From Burkholderiales bacterium (GTDB taxonomy: Bacteria > Pseudomonadota > Gammaproteobacteria > Burkholderiales > Burkholderiaceae_C), in contig JAABPT010000230.1 in assembly GCA_011391855.1 (NCBI GenBank), positions 1-37,002 on the forward strand: a DNA stretch of 37,002 nucleotides, read 5' to 3'. Below the pieces are notes generated by a model. The model worked only from the letters and a program-made list of their open reading frames with translations. It ran no database searches and was not told the DNA's origin. The stretch's first letter is position 1; the number at the start of each line of letters is the position of its first letter. The position numbers were made by a program, and so were the translations under genes. Below are positions 1-10,459 of the stretch, piece after piece.

Positions 1-127
1 TGCGCTCGGCCATCGGTATGTGCGCGAAAGGCGACAGCGGGTGGCTGTAGAGCTTGGAGGTGGCGCTGGCAAACTCCGAGAAGGGCGCCATCAGGGCGCG
101 CTGGGTTTCGTACAGCTGATACAACAT
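1..127 (-). CDS. phaZ: Intracellular polyhydroxyalkanoate depolymerase, N-terminal fragment
   Basis: The reverse strand reads MLYQLYETQRALMAPFSEF from an ATG at 127 and runs off the left edge in frame, giving 42 codons. This N-terminus is characteristic of the intracellular PHB depolymerases of Burkholderiales, which break down stored polyhydroxybutyrate granules in the cytoplasm. The catalytic lipase-box region lies outside the window, so catalysis cannot be checked. The ORF track misses the gene because it is open at the edge. It is transcribed in the same direction as the upstream aminotransferase gene but sits about 190 bases away. A perfect inverted repeat of PhaR type lies in that gap. 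The family call rests on recognising the N-terminus only. Confidence 0.85.
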   Translation of the reverse strand, partial: MLYQLYETQRALMAPFSEFASATSKLYSHPLSPFAHIPMAER

Positions 128-210
128 GTTGTGTCTCCGGTCGTTGTGGGCTCGGGACCGGATGCACGATGCACGAACGGACCCGTGGCCAAGCTGACTG
201 TACTGCGATT

Positions 211-229
211 TTTGCTGCAGCGCAGCAAA
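211..229. promoter_or_regulatory. Inverted repeat, candidate PhaR operator upstream of phaZ
   Basis: TTTGCTGC-AGC-GCAGCAAA is a perfect inverted repeat with 8-base arms and a 3-base centre, 84 bases upstream of the phaZ start. It contains CTGC-N3-GCAG. The PHA-responsive repressor PhaR is known to bind TGC-rich palindromes of this kind near phasin and PHA genes. The sequence match and the neighbouring gene both support this. Binding itself is inferred. I could not place a clear -35/-10 pair around it. Confidence 0.6.
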
Positions 230-293
230 TTTGATGCAGATGTTTCCATCGTGCCTCGTCGCACGCCGTTCCAACAGCGAAAACACCGGCTCA

Positions 294-310
294 AGCCGCT
301 GAAAGCGGCT
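294..310 (-). terminator. Candidate weak terminator after the aminotransferase gene
   Basis: On the minus strand, 7 bases after the aminotransferase stop codon, AGCCGCT-TTC-AGCGGCT forms a perfect 7-bp hairpin. It is followed about 12 bases later only by a short GTTTTC. The missing immediate U-tract makes it a weak terminator or a 3'-end protecting hairpin. It would separate the aminotransferase transcript from phaZ. Confidence 0.4.
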
Positions 311-316
311 GGCCTG

Positions 317-1549
317 TCACTTCGGCGACAGTGGCTTGTCGCCTTCCTGCATCACCCGGGCCAGTGCCGCCACCACGGCTTCGATATTGCGGCTGTTGAT
401 CGCCGCCACGCAGATGCGTCCTGAATCCAGGCCGTAGACGCCGAATTCGCTGCGCAGGCGCTGCATCTGGGCTTGGCTCAAGCCGGAGTAGCTGAACATG
501 CCCTTCTGGCGAGTGATGTAGTCCAGTTCGCCGGCCACACCCGCGGTGCGCAGCTTCGCCACCAACTGCTCGCGCGTGGCGCGGATACGCTGGCGCATGC
601 CGGCCAGTTCTTCCTCCCACATGGCGCGCAGTGCCGGCGTGGTGAGCACGGCGGTCACGACCTGGGCGCCGAAGCTCGGCGGGCTGGAATAGTTGGCGCG
701 GATCACGATCTTCAACTGTGACAACAGGCGAGCGGTCTCCTCGGCGCTTTCGCACACCACGCTGAGCGCGCCCACGCGTTCGCCGTAGAGCGAGAAGCTC
801 TTCGAAAACGAAGTGGCGACGAAGAACGCGATGCCCGTGGCCAGGAAGCGCTGCACGGCAACGCCGTCCTCGGTGATGCCGTCGCCGAAGCCCTGGTAGG
901 CCAGGTCCAGGAACGGCACCAACCCGCGCTCGGCGCAGGCCGCGGCCACCTGGTCCCACTGCGCCGGCAGCAGGTCGCAGCCGGTGGGGTTGTGGCAGCA
1001 GGCGTGCAGCACGACCACGGTGCCCGGCTGTGCCGCCCGCAGCGCCGCGAGCATGGCTTCGAAACGGATGCCGCGCGTGGCGGCTTCGTAGTACGGGTAG
1101 GTGTCGACTTCGAAGCCGGCCTGGGTGAACAGGGCACGGTGGTTTTCCCAGCTCGGGTCGCTGATCAGCACCCGGGCGCCCGGCAGCAGCTTGTGCAGGA
1201 AGTCGGCGCCCACCTTCAGGCCGCCGGTGCCGCCCAGCGTCTGCACGGTGGCCACGCGGCCGCCGGTGACGACGGGGCTGTCGGCGCCGAAGACCAAACC
1301 TTGCACGGCCTTGTCGTAGGCCGCGAGCCCGTCGATGGGCAGATAGCCCTTGGCCTTGGGCGAGGCCAGCAACTGCTGTTCGGCCGCCGCCACGCAGGCC
1401 AGCACCGGCAGCTTGCCCTGGTCGTCGAAATACACGCCCACGCCCAGGTTGACCTTGGCCGGGTTGGGGTCGACATTGAATTGCTCCGTCAGACCCAGGA
1501 TCGGGTCGCGTGGGGCCATCTCGACGGCAGCGAAGAGGGTTTCGGACAT
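317..1549 (-). CDS. tyrB: Aromatic/aspartate amino acid aminotransferase (class I)
   Basis: This encodes a PLP-dependent transaminase of the AspC/TyrB family that moves amino groups between aspartate or aromatic amino acids and 2-oxoglutarate in the cytoplasm. From MSETLF it is 410 aa, a normal family length of about 400. Visible landmarks are the NPTG motif (Asn187), Asp215 and Tyr218 in FLDLAYQGF, and the Schiff-base Lys250 in [14 protein letters not shown]. The ORF track starts 21 codons earlier, in a proline/arginine-rich stretch. I chose the start at 1549 because the conserved [11 protein letters not shown] block follows it at once. It is divergent from uvrB. The sequence alone does not separate aspartate from aromatic preference, so the symbol is provisional. 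Confidence 0.9.
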   Translation of the reverse strand: MSETLFAAVEMAPRDPILGLTEQFNVDPNPAKVNLGVGVYFDDQGKLPVLACVAAAEQQLLASPKAKGYLPIDGLAAYDKAVQGLVFGADSPVVTGGRVATVQTLGGTGGLKVGADFLHKLLPGARVLISDPSWENHRALFTQAGFEVDTYPYYEAATRGIRFEAMLAALRAAQPGTVVVLHACCHNPTGCDLLPAQWDQVAAACAERGLVPFLDLAYQGFGDGITEDGVAVQRFLATGIAFFVATSFSKSFSLYGERVGALSVVCESAEETARLLSQLKIVIRANYSSPPSFGAQVVTAVLTTPALRAMWEEELAGMRQRIRATREQLVAKLRTAGVAGELDYITRQKGMFSYSGLSQAQMQRLRSEFGVYGLDSGRICVAAINSRNIEAVVAALARVMQEGDKPLSPK

Positions 1550-1643
1550 GAGGCGTGTTTCCAGTGCGGGGCGGGGGGAGCGCGGCGCGCCCGCTGGCCG
1601 ATGCGTCGGCATGCGGCTTGCGCTACGCTGCAGGGTTGCTCGG

Positions 1644-1659
1644 CGCGCCCATGGGCGCG
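1644..1659. repeat. 16-bp perfect palindrome in the tyrB/uvrB divergent gap
   Basis: CGCGCCCATGGGCGCG is a perfect self-complementary 16-mer in the 163-base space between the divergent aminotransferase and uvrB genes. No obvious LexA box (CTG-N10-CAG type) is visible here. TTCTAAT at about 1673-1679 could be part of a -10 element for uvrB. The palindrome could be an operator or chance in GC-rich DNA. Confidence 0.4.
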
Positions 1660-1712
1660 TCCAAGCTCTTGATTCTAATTGGCCGCGACATCAAATCTCA
1701 GGGATTCCCCGC

Positions 1713-3856
<2,144 letters not shown>

Positions 3857-3857
<1 letters not shown>

Positions 3858-4420
3858 TGCGCCGGCTGCGGGATCTGCTGCGCAAGGCACCGGCCGGGGA
3901 GGCCGTGGCACCCGACGCGCTGCGGGTGCTCATGGTCTGCATGGGCAATATCTGCCGTTCGCCCATCGCCGAAGGGGTGCTGCGCGCCAAGCTGCAGCAG
4001 GCTGGCCTACACGGGCGCGTGGTGGTGGACTCGGCTGGCACGCATGGTTATCACAGCGGCGAGGCGCCGGACCCGCGGGCCATCCGCGTCGCGGCACAGC
4101 GCGGCATCGATCTCGCGAAACTGCGCGCGCGGCCGGTGCAGTCGGACGACTTCAGCCGCTTCCACTGGTTGCTGGCCATGGACGAGGCCAACCGGAGCTG
4201 GTTGCACAGCCGCCGGCCCGAAGGCGCCGAACCACGCATCGGACTGCTGATGGAGCATGCGACCCGGCACCCCGGCGTGCGCGAGGTGCCGGACCCCTAT
4301 TACGGCGCCGCCGCGGGTTTCGAGCATGTGCTCGACCTGGTCGAAGATGCTTGCGAGGGCTTGGTCGCCCGCCTCTCGGCCGAGCTGCCCGCCAGCCCGC
4401 CCGGCGACCGATATGCTTGA
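3857..4420 (+). CDS. Low-molecular-weight protein-tyrosine-phosphatase family protein
   Basis: The 187-aa protein has the low-molecular-weight PTP P-loop C-X5-R-S (Cys28 to Arg34, CMGNICRS) and the general-acid loop DPYYG at Asp146. The catalytic residues are therefore intact. It should remove phosphate from tyrosine (or arginine) residues in the cytoplasm; the substrate is unknown. It is longer than the usual 150-160 aa because of about 20 extra N-terminal residues before LRVLMVCMGN and a short C-terminal tail. It is coupled to uvrB through TGATG. Its last codons and stop lie inside the first IscR-like box of the downstream isc promoter, so the end of this gene doubles as regulatory DNA. Confidence 0.92.
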
Positions 4421-4437
4421 CTGAAACAGTCAACTTA
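4413..4437. promoter_or_regulatory. IscR type-1-like binding site 1
   Basis: Against the known 25-base IscR type-1 consensus (ATASYYGACTRWWWYAGTCRRSTAT) this stretch matches every position except one in the left ATA and two in the right TAT. Its core TTGACTG-AAA-CAGTCAA is a perfect inverted repeat. It overlaps the -35 element and the end of the phosphatase gene. [2Fe-2S]-IscR binding here would repress the isc genes, as in E. coli. Confidence 0.85.
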
Positions 4438-4446
4438 AGGTATAGT
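4417..4446 (+). promoter_or_regulatory. Sigma-70 promoter of the isc operon
   Basis: TTGACT (4417-4422) and TATAGT (4441-4446) are each one base from the -35 and -10 consensus, with an 18-base spacer. This is the best promoter match I found in the window. The predicted start is near 4453, giving an untranslated leader of about 90 bases. IscR-like boxes cover both elements. Confidence 0.82.
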
Positions 4447-4466
4447 TGAGCGCATTAGTCGGGAAC
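4442..4466. promoter_or_regulatory. IscR type-1-like binding site 2
   Basis: The second 25-base window aligns with the same consensus. ATAG and TT, then T-AGTC-GGG match well, while the left GACT is degenerate (GAGC) and the last three bases differ. It covers the -10 and the predicted start site, with its centre 29 bases from that of site 1. The paired arrangement resembles the tandem IscR sites at E. coli PiscR. Confidence 0.7.
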
Positions 4467-4543
4467 AGGAGCGGCACCGGTGTCATGTCACCGCCGCCCC
4501 CATCCGCCGATCCCCTGAGCGCCCTTGGCGCATGGAGCAGAAC

Positions 4544-5077
4544 ATGAGACTCACCACCAAAGGCCGCTTTGCCGTCACGGCGATGATCGACCTGGGCCTG
4601 CGCTCGAACTCGGGCCCGGTGGCGCTGGCCGCCATCAGCCAACGCCAGCAGATTTCGCTGTCCTATTTGGAGCAGTTGTTCGGCAAGCTGCGCCGGCACG
4701 AACTGGTGGAAAGCACGCGCGGCCCCGGCGGCGGCTATTCGCTGGGCCGAGGCGCTGGCGAGATCACGGTGGCCGACATCATCGTGGCCGTGGACGAACC
4801 CATCGACGCCACTGGTTGTGGCGGCAAGGAAGACTGCATGGGCCAGGACGCCGGCAAGTGCATGACGCACGACCTGTGGACCAGCCTCAATTCGAAAATG
4901 ATCGAATACCTCGACTCGATCTCGCTGAAGAAGCTGGTCGACGAGCAACTGGCCAAGGGCGTGTCCATCGACGAAGCCCCCGTCAAGCGCGCGATTTCCA
5001 GTACGCCGGTGGTCAAACCGATCAAGGTGACGGCGCCGAATTCGGTGTTTGCCCTCGGCAACGCGTTCACGAAGTGA
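4544..5077 (+). CDS. iscR: Fe-S cluster assembly transcription factor
   Basis: IscR is an Rrf2-family winged-helix regulator that carries a [2Fe-2S] cluster and controls isc genes. The product is 177 aa, starting MRLTTKGRFAVTAMIDL. I chose the ATG at 4544 over the track's start four codons earlier, because GGAG at 4534-4537 is correctly spaced for it and the family begins MRLT. Cluster ligands are visible as Cys92, Cys98, Cys106 and His109. The gap between the second and third Cys is seven residues rather than the five of E. coli, a local two-residue insertion. It is first in the isc operon, directly behind two boxes it probably binds. Confidence 0.96.
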   Translation: MRLTTKGRFAVTAMIDLGLRSNSGPVALAAISQRQQISLSYLEQLFGKLRRHELVESTRGPGGGYSLGRGAGEITVADIIVAVDEPIDATGCGGKEDCMGQDAGKCMTHDLWTSLNSKMIEYLDSISLKKLVDEQLAKGVSIDEAPVKRAISSTPVVKPIKVTAPNSVFALGNAFTK

Positions 5078-5143
5078 GCGTGGTGACGAACCGCCCGACC
5101 TGCAACGCCTTCAAGAATTAGTCTCAACGAAGCCCTCTGAAAC

Positions 5144-6358
5144 ATGACCCCGCATTTCCCCATCTACCTGGACTACGGCGCCACCACGCCGTGTGACCCG
5201 CGTGTCGTCGACGCCATGATTCCCTGGTTGCGCGAACATTTCGGCAACCCGGCCTCGCGCAGCCACGCCTGGGGCTGGGAGGCCGAGGAAGCGGTGGAGA
5301 AGTCCCGCGTCGAAGTCGCTTCGCTGGTCAACGCGGACCCGCGCGAGATCGTCTGGACCAGCGGCGCCACCGAATCCATCAACCTGGCGCTGAAGGGCGC
5401 GGCGCACTTCTACAGCTCGCGCGGCAAGCACCTCATCACGCTGAAGACCGAGCACAAGGCCGTGCTCGACACCATGCGTGAACTGGAACGTCAGGGCTTC
5501 GAGGTCACCTACCTCGACGTGCAGGAGAACGGCCTGCTCGACCTGGACAAGTTCAAGGACGCGCTGCGCAAGGACACCATCCTGGCGTCCATCCTGCTGG
5601 TCAACAACGAGATTGGCGTCATCCAGGACATCCCGGCCATTGGCGCGCTGTGCCGCGAGCGCGGCATCCTGCTGCACGTGGACGCGGCGCAGGCCACCGG
5701 CAAGGTCACCATCGACCTCGCAGAACTGCCGGTCGACCTGATGAGCCTGGCCTCGCACAAGACCTACGGCCCCAAGGGCATCGGTGCGCTGTACGTGCGG
5801 CGCAAGCCGCGCGTGCGAATCGAGGCGCAGATGCACGGTGGCGGCCACGAGCGCGGCATGCGCAGCGGCACGCTGCCCACCCACCAGTGCGTGGGCATGG
5901 GCAAGGCCTTCGCCATCGCCAAGGCCGAGATGGGCACCGAGATCGAGCGCATCCGCATGCTGCACAAACGGCTGCTCGACGGCATCGGCAAGATCGACCA
6001 GGTTTTCATCAACGGCGACATCGAGCGCCGCGTGCCGCACAACATCAACGCCAGCTTCAATTTCGTCGAAGGCGAGTCGCTGATCATGGGCGTGAAGGGC
6101 ATCGCGGTGTCGTCGGGCTCGGCCTGCACCAGCGCCAGCCTGGAGCCCAGCTACGTGCTGCGCGCTTTGGGCCGCAGCGACGAACTGGCGCACTCCAGCC
6201 TGCGCATGACGATCGGCCGTTTCACTACCGCAGCCGAGATCGACTACGCGGTGAGCACCTTGCAGGACCGCGTGGCCAAGTTGCGCGAACTCTCGCCGCT
6301 GTGGGAGATGTTCAAGGACGGGATCGACATCAGCTCGATCCAATGGACGGCGCACTGA
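5144..6358 (+). CDS. iscS: Cysteine desulfurase
   Basis: IscS takes sulfur from L-cysteine and passes it as persulfide to IscU and to tRNA-thiolation enzymes. The 404-aa protein matches E. coli IscS in length. The PLP lysine is Lys206 (SHKTYGPKG) and the persulfide cysteine is Cys328 ([16 protein letters not shown]), both at canonical positions. The C-terminal [21 protein letters not shown], the IscU-docking tail, is intact. A 66-base spacer without clear structure separates it from iscR. It is followed by a small three-copy tandem repeat, then iscU. Confidence 0.98.
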   Translation: MTPHFPIYLDYGATTPCDPRVVDAMIPWLREHFGNPASRSHAWGWEAEEAVEKSRVEVASLVNADPREIVWTSGATESINLALKGAAHFYSSRGKHLITLKTEHKAVLDTMRELERQGFEVTYLDVQENGLLDLDKFKDALRKDTILASILLVNNEIGVIQDIPAIGALCRERGILLHVDAAQATGKVTIDLAELPVDLMSLASHKTYGPKGIGALYVRRKPRVRIEAQMHGGGHERGMRSGTLPTHQCVGMGKAFAIAKAEMGTEIERIRMLHKRLLDGIGKIDQVFINGDIERRVPHNINASFNFVEGESLIMGVKGIAVSSGSACTSASLEPSYVLRALGRSDELAHSSLRMTIGRFTTAAEIDYAVSTLQDRVAKLRELSPLWEMFKDGIDISSIQWTAH

Positions 6359-6383
6359 CCGCCCACTGACCGCACACTGAACC
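6353..6383 (+). repeat. Three 11-base tandem repeats at the iscS stop
   Basis: CACTGACCG recurs at 6353 and 6364, and as CACTGAACC at 6375, with an 11-base period. The first TGA is the iscS stop. Because 11 is not a multiple of three, the three TGAs fall in all three reading frames. This looks like a small local duplication of the stop region. Confidence 0.75.
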
Positions 6384-6400
6384 CCTAGAGGAGCACTCAA

Positions 6401-6802
6401 ATGGCATACAGCGAAAAAGTCGTCGAGCACTACGAGAACCCGCGCAACGTCGGTTCCTTCGACAAGGGCGACGAAACGGTCGGCACCGGCATGGTGGGCG
6501 CGCCGGCCTGCGGCGACGTGATGAAGCTGCAGATCAAGGTCAACCCGACCACCGGACTGATCGAGGACGCGCGCTTCAAGACCTACGGCTGCGGCTCGGC
6601 TATTGCGTCGAGTTCGCTCGTCACCGAATGGGTCAAGGGCAAGTCGCTGGACGAGGCCATGACCATCAAGAACACCCAGATCGCCGAGGAACTGGCCTTG
6701 CCGCCGGTGAAGATCCACTGCTCGATCCTGGCCGAAGATGCCATCAAGGCGGCGGTGCAGGATTACCAAGCCAAGCACGCGGCCGCGGCACAAACCCATT
6801 GA
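6401..6802 (+). CDS. iscU: Fe-S cluster assembly scaffold protein
   Basis: IscU is the scaffold on which [2Fe-2S] and [4Fe-4S] clusters are built. The product is 133 aa. All ligand residues are present: Cys37, Asp39 (ACGD), Cys64 (YGCGSA), His106 and Cys107 (KIHCS). The LPPVK motif recognised by HscA sits at about 100-104. A strong GAGGAG Shine-Dalgarno lies 7 bases before the ATG, fitting the high expression expected of a scaffold. It sits 10 bases from iscA. Confidence 0.98.
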   Translation: MAYSEKVVEHYENPRNVGSFDKGDETVGTGMVGAPACGDVMKLQIKVNPTTGLIEDARFKTYGCGSAIASSSLVTEWVKGKSLDEAMTIKNTQIAEELALPPVKIHCSILAEDAIKAAVQDYQAKHAAAAQTH

Positions 6803-6812
6803 GGCAACCAGC

Positions 6813-7136
6813 ATGGCGGTCACTCTGAGCGAGGCAGCAGCGCGGCATGTGTCGCGCTACATCACGCGCCGCGGCAAGGGCGTGGGCGTGCGCCTGGGCG
6901 TGAAGACCACCGGCTGTTCGGGCCTGGCCTACAAGCTCGAATATGCCGATGAGATTGCGCCCGAGGACGTGGTCTTCGAGGACCATGGCGTGAAAGTGCT
7001 GATCGACCCGAAGAGCCTGCCCTACCTGGACGGCACCGAGCTCGACTTCGTGCGCGATGGCTTGAACGAGGGCTTCAAGTTTCACAATCCGCGCGAAAAG
7101 GATCGCTGCGGCTGCGGAGAATCCTTCCGCGTCTGA
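6813..7136 (+). CDS. iscA: A-type Fe-S carrier protein
   Basis: IscA is an A-type carrier that receives iron or clusters and delivers them to apo-proteins. From [13 protein letters not shown] it is 107 aa, standard for the family. The three conserved cysteines are Cys35 (TTGCSGLAY), Cys99 and Cys101 (DRCGCGESF). The track's start 25 codons earlier lies inside iscU and is rejected. iscA is the last gene before a strong intrinsic terminator, so it closes the proximal iscRSUA unit. Confidence 0.97.
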   Translation: MAVTLSEAAARHVSRYITRRGKGVGVRLGVKTTGCSGLAYKLEYADEIAPEDVVFEDHGVKVLIDPKSLPYLDGTELDFVRDGLNEGFKFHNPREKDRCGCGESFRV

Positions 7137-7155
7137 ACCACGCGCCGCAGTGCCA

Positions 7156-7184
7156 GGCGCGGCCCGCACGCCGCGCCTTTTTTT
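7156..7184 (+). terminator. Strong intrinsic terminator between iscA and the GNAT gene
   Basis: GGCGCGGC and GCCGCGCC pair perfectly (8 bp, all G/C) around a 6-base loop and are followed directly by seven T residues. This is a textbook Rho-independent terminator. It starts 20 bases after the iscA stop and ends 12 bases before the acetyltransferase ATG. Transcription of hscBA-fdx must therefore come from read-through or from a separate start. Confidence 0.93.
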
Positions 7185-7196
7185 CTTGAGCCGCCC

Positions 7197-7697
7197 ATGT
7201 CCGCCGAGTTCGTCATCTGCCGCGAAAGACCCGACCAGCCCGAGGTGCTGGCGCTGCTGGACGCGCTCGACCGCTACCTGGCGTCGCTGTACGCACCCGA
7301 GGCCAACCACATCCTCGCTGCCAGTGAACTGTTGGCACCTGAAGTGAGTTTCTTCGTTGCCAGGGAAGCGGGTGACGACGGCCGAACACGCCGCATCGTC
7401 GGCACTGGCGCCGTGCGCCGCATGGCCGGCGAAACCGCCACCGAGGGCCTGCCCTACGGCGAGGTCAAGCGCATGATGGTCGACCCTGCATGCCGGGGCC
7501 GCGGCATCGGCCGGCGGCTGCTGCAGGCCCTGGAGGCTTCGCTGCTCGAACAGCGCCTGAGGCTGTCGTTGCTGGAAACCGGGCGCGACCAGGTTGAAGC
7601 GGTGCATCTGTACGAACGCTGCGGCTACGTGCTGCGCGCGGCCTTCGGCGGCTACCCCGACAACGGCCTGTCGGCCTTCTATGGCAAGCGGCTGTGA
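7197..7697 (+). CDS. GNAT-family N-acetyltransferase
   Basis: The 166-aa protein has a GNAT fold signature. The acetyl-CoA loop is [10 protein letters not shown], preceded by VKRMMVDPA on beta-4 and followed by [13 protein letters not shown]. The substrate (small molecule or protein N-terminus) cannot be told from sequence. It lies between iscA and hscB, where many isc clusters have no such gene. Its stop overlaps the hscB GTG start by four bases (GTGA), so it is translationally tied to the chaperone genes even though a terminator cuts it from iscA. Whether it acts on Fe-S proteins is unknown. Confidence 0.85.
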   Translation: MSAEFVICRERPDQPEVLALLDALDRYLASLYAPEANHILAASELLAPEVSFFVAREAGDDGRTRRIVGTGAVRRMAGETATEGLPYGEVKRMMVDPACRGRGIGRRLLQALEASLLEQRLRLSLLETGRDQVEAVHLYERCGYVLRAAFGGYPDNGLSAFYGKRL

Positions 7698-8224
7698 AAC
7701 TCGACGACGACGACTTCACCCTCTTCGGCCTGCCCGAGCGCCACGCACAGGACCGCACCGAACTCGACGCGCGCTGGCGCCAGTTGCAGGCCGAGGTGCA
7801 CCCCGACCGCTTTGCCGGCGACGGCGCGGCGGCGCAGCGCGTCGCCATGCAATGGGCCGTGCGCGTGAACGAGGCCTACCAGCGACTGAAGGACCCGCTC
7901 AGCCGCGCCGCCTACCTGTGCGAGCGCCGCGGTGCGCCGATCCAGGCCCACGACAATACCGCCATGCCGATGGCTTTCCTGATGCAGCAGATGCAGTGGC
8001 GCGAGGCGCTGGAAGAGGCCGCCGACGCCGCCGCCGTGGAAGGGCTCGAAGCCGAGGTGGGCGCCGCCGAGCGCGACCTGCAGGCCGACGTGGCCCGCCT
8101 GCTCGACGTGACGGGCGACGCGCCAGCGGCCGCGGCGCAAGTGCGAGCACTGATGTTCTTGAACCGTTTCCGCCAGGATATCGAGCGTCGCCTGGACGCG
8201 CTCGACCCGACCCCTACCCGATAG
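7694..8224 (+). CDS. hscB: Fe-S cluster co-chaperone HscB
   Basis: HscB is a J-domain protein that brings IscU to HscA and stimulates its ATPase. The product is 176 aa. The N-terminal J domain has HPD at 36-38 (EVHPDRF), and the C-terminal three-helix IscU-binding region follows. The start is GTG within the GTGA overlap with the acetyltransferase stop, with no strong Shine-Dalgarno of its own, so translation is probably coupled. hscA follows after 8 bases. Confidence 0.95.
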   Translation: MKLDDDDFTLFGLPERHAQDRTELDARWRQLQAEVHPDRFAGDGAAAQRVAMQWAVRVNEAYQRLKDPLSRAAYLCERRGAPIQAHDNTAMPMAFLMQQMQWREALEEAADAAAVEGLEAEVGAAERDLQADVARLLDVTGDAPAAAAQVRALMFLNRFRQDIERRLDALDPTPTR

Positions 8225-8232
8225 AACCGCCC

Positions 8233-10089
8233 ATGGCCTTGTTGCAGATTTCCGAACCCGGGCAGGCGCCCGACCCGCACCAGCGGCGCGTGGCGGTGGG
8301 CATCGACCTGGGCACCACGCATTCGCTGGTGGCCGCCGTGCGCCACAGCGTGGCCGAGTGCCTGCCCGACGACCGCGGCCGCGTGTTGCTGCCCAGCGCC
8401 GTGCGCTACCTGTCCGGCGGCCAGCGCGAGATCGGCTTCGAGGCGCTCGAATCGATGGCGGGCGACGCCGAGAACACCATCGTCTCCGTCAAGCGTTTCA
8501 TGGGCCGCCAGCTCACCGATATCGCCGGCCGCGAAAAGCTGCCGTACCGCTTCGTCGACCAGCCCGGCATGTTGGCGCTGGAAACCCGCGACGGCCTGAA
8601 GACGCCGGTGGAGGTGTCGGCCGAAATCCTGGCCCGCCTGCGCCAGCGTGCCGAGGACAGCTTCGACACCGAACTCTTCGGCGCCGTCATCACGGTGCCG
8701 GCCTATTTCGACGACGCGCAGCGGCAGGCGACGAAGGACGCCGCGCAGCTGGCCGGGCTGAACGTGCTGCGGCTGATCAGCGAGCCGACCGCGGCGGCCG
8801 TGGCCTACGGCCTGGACAACGCCAGCGAAGGTCTTTACGCGGTGTACGACCTGGGCGGCGGCACCTTCGACATCTCGCTGTTGCGTCTCACCAAAGGCGT
8901 GTTCGAGGTGGTGGCCACGGGGGGCGATGCCGCGTTGGGCGGAGACGATATCGACCATGCGCTGGCCGACTGGGCATTGGCAGCATGCGAGGCCGTTGCG
9001 GCCGACCCGCAGGACAAACGCGCGGCGCTGGTGGCCGCACGCGCCACCAAGGAAGCGCTGAGCAGCAGCGACGCGGCCGACTGGTCGGCCACGATCGCCG
9101 GGCGCGAACTGTGCCTGGCCGTCAGCCGCAGCCAGCTCGACCTGCTGGCGCGCCCCTGGATCGACCGCACGCTGGCGGCCGTGCGCAAAGTGCTGCGCGA
9201 CGGCAAAGTGACGCGCGACGAGGTGCAGGGCGTGGTCATGGTCGGTGGCAGCACGCGCATGCCGCTGGTGCGCACTTCGGTCAGCGAACTGTTCGGCCGC
9301 GAGGTGTTGACCAATGTCGACCCCGACCAGGTGGTGGCCATCGGCGCCGCGATCCAGGCCAATGCGCTGGCCGGCAATGCGCGCGACGGCGAACTGCTGC
9401 TGCTCGACGTGATCGCCTTGTCGCTGGGGCTGGAAACCATGGGCGGACTGGTGGAGCGCGTGATCGAGCGCAACACCACCATTCCAGTGGCCAAGGCGCA
9501 GGAATTCACCACCTTCAAGGACGGCCAGACGGCCATGGCCATTCACGTGGTGCAGGGCGAACGCGACCTGGTGAGCGAGTGCCGCTCTCTGGCGCGCTTC
9601 GAACTGCGCGGCATCCCGCCCATGGTGGCCGGCGCGGCGCGCATCCGCGTCACCTTCCAGGTCGACGCCGACGGACTGCTCAGCGTTTCGGCGCGAGAGC
9701 AGACCTCGGGCGTGGAAGCTGCGGTGACGGTCAAGCCCAGCTACGGGCTGGCCGACGAGCAGATCGCGCAGATGCTGAAGGACGGCTTCACCCACGCCGA
9801 AGAAGACATGGCGGCGCGCTCGCTGCGCCAAGCCCGCGTCGACGCCGAGCGCATGGTGCTCGCCACCCGCGCCGCGCTCGCCGTGGACGGCGCCTTGCTC
9901 GGTGTCGAAGAACGCGCCGCGGTCGAGGCGCTGGCGCTGGAAACCGAACGCATCGCCACCGGCACCGACGCCCACGCCATTGAAGCCGCCGTCGAGGCGC
10001 TGGCCGAGGGCACCGAAGCCTTCGCCGCCGCCCGCATGAACCAGGGCATCCGCCAGGCGCTGGCTGGCCGGCGTGTCGAAGACATCTAG
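8233..10089 (+). CDS. hscA: Fe-S protein assembly chaperone HscA
   Basis: HscA is the specialised Hsp70 that helps IscU hand over clusters. It is 618 aa from [29 protein letters not shown]. The ATPase landmarks are [50 protein letters not shown] and [11 protein letters not shown], followed by the peptide-binding and helical-lid regions. The N-terminal LLQISEPGQ leader is typical of HscA and separates it from DnaK. The track's start at 7594 lies in another gene and was trimmed. It lies between hscB and fdx, as in E. coli. Confidence 0.97.
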   Translation: MALLQISEPGQAPDPHQRRVAVGIDLGTTHSLVAAVRHSVAECLPDDRGRVLLPSAVRYLSGGQREIGFEALESMAGDAENTIVSVKRFMGRQLTDIAGREKLPYRFVDQPGMLALETRDGLKTPVEVSAEILARLRQRAEDSFDTELFGAVITVPAYFDDAQRQATKDAAQLAGLNVLRLISEPTAAAVAYGLDNASEGLYAVYDLGGGTFDISLLRLTKGVFEVVATGGDAALGGDDIDHALADWALAACEAVAADPQDKRAALVAARATKEALSSSDAADWSATIAGRELCLAVSRSQLDLLARPWIDRTLAAVRKVLRDGKVTRDEVQGVVMVGGSTRMPLVRTSVSELFGREVLTNVDPDQVVAIGAAIQANALAGNARDGELLLLDVIALSLGLETMGGLVERVIERNTTIPVAKAQEFTTFKDGQTAMAIHVVQGERDLVSECRSLARFELRGIPPMVAGAARIRVTFQVDADGLLSVSAREQTSGVEAAVTVKPSYGLADEQIAQMLKDGFTHAEEDMAARSLRQARVDAERMVLATRAALAVDGALLGVEERAAVEALALETERIATGTDAHAIEAAVEALAEGTEAFAAARMNQGIRQALAGRRVEDI

Positions 10090-10101
10090 AGAACTCCGCC
10101 C

Positions 10102-10440
10102 ATGCCCACCATCCGCATCCTGCCGCACGCCGAATACTGCCCGTTGGGCGACACCGTCGAGGCACCCGCCGGCACGTCCATCTGCGAGGCGCTGCTGGAG
10201 AACGGCATCCCCATCGAGCACGCCTGCGAGATGAGCTGCGCCTGCACCACCTGCCATGTGGTGGTGAAGGAAGGCTTGGAGTCCCTGGGCGAGATGGACG
10301 AGTCCGAGGAAGACCTGCTCGACCGCGCCTGGGGCTTGACGCCCACCTCGCGGCTGAGCTGCCAGGCCATCCTGTCGAACCAGGACGTGACGATCGAGAT
10401 CCCCAAATACTCGATCAACCACGCACGCGAAAATCACTGA
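10102..10440 (+). CDS. fdx: ISC-type [2Fe-2S] ferredoxin
   Basis: This is an adrenodoxin-type ferredoxin that supplies electrons for cluster assembly. The product is 112 aa. The four ligands are Cys42, Cys48, Cys51 (CEMSCACTTC) and Cys87 (LSCQAI), with an extra non-ligand Cys46. It is the last isc gene here. The small iscX gene that follows fdx in E. coli is not present before tsaD. Confidence 0.96.
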   Translation: MPTIRILPHAEYCPLGDTVEAPAGTSICEALLENGIPIEHACEMSCACTTCHVVVKEGLESLGEMDESEEDLLDRAWGLTPTSRLSCQAILSNQDVTIEIPKYSINHARENH

Positions 10441-10443
10441 GCC

Positions 10444-10458
10444 GGTGCGCCGCGCACC
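10444..10458 (+). other. Hairpin just after fdx
   Basis: GGTGCG-CCG-CGCACC is a perfect 6-bp stem 3 bases after the fdx stop, followed by AAAAGAAG rather than T residues. It may be a 3'-end stabiliser of the hscBA-fdx transcript. Confidence 0.45.
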
Positions 10459-10459
10459 A

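Noticed and set aside
1550-1712. A possible LexA (SOS) box upstream of uvrB
   Set aside because: No CTG-N10-CAG or close variant with an AT-rich core was seen in the intergenic region.
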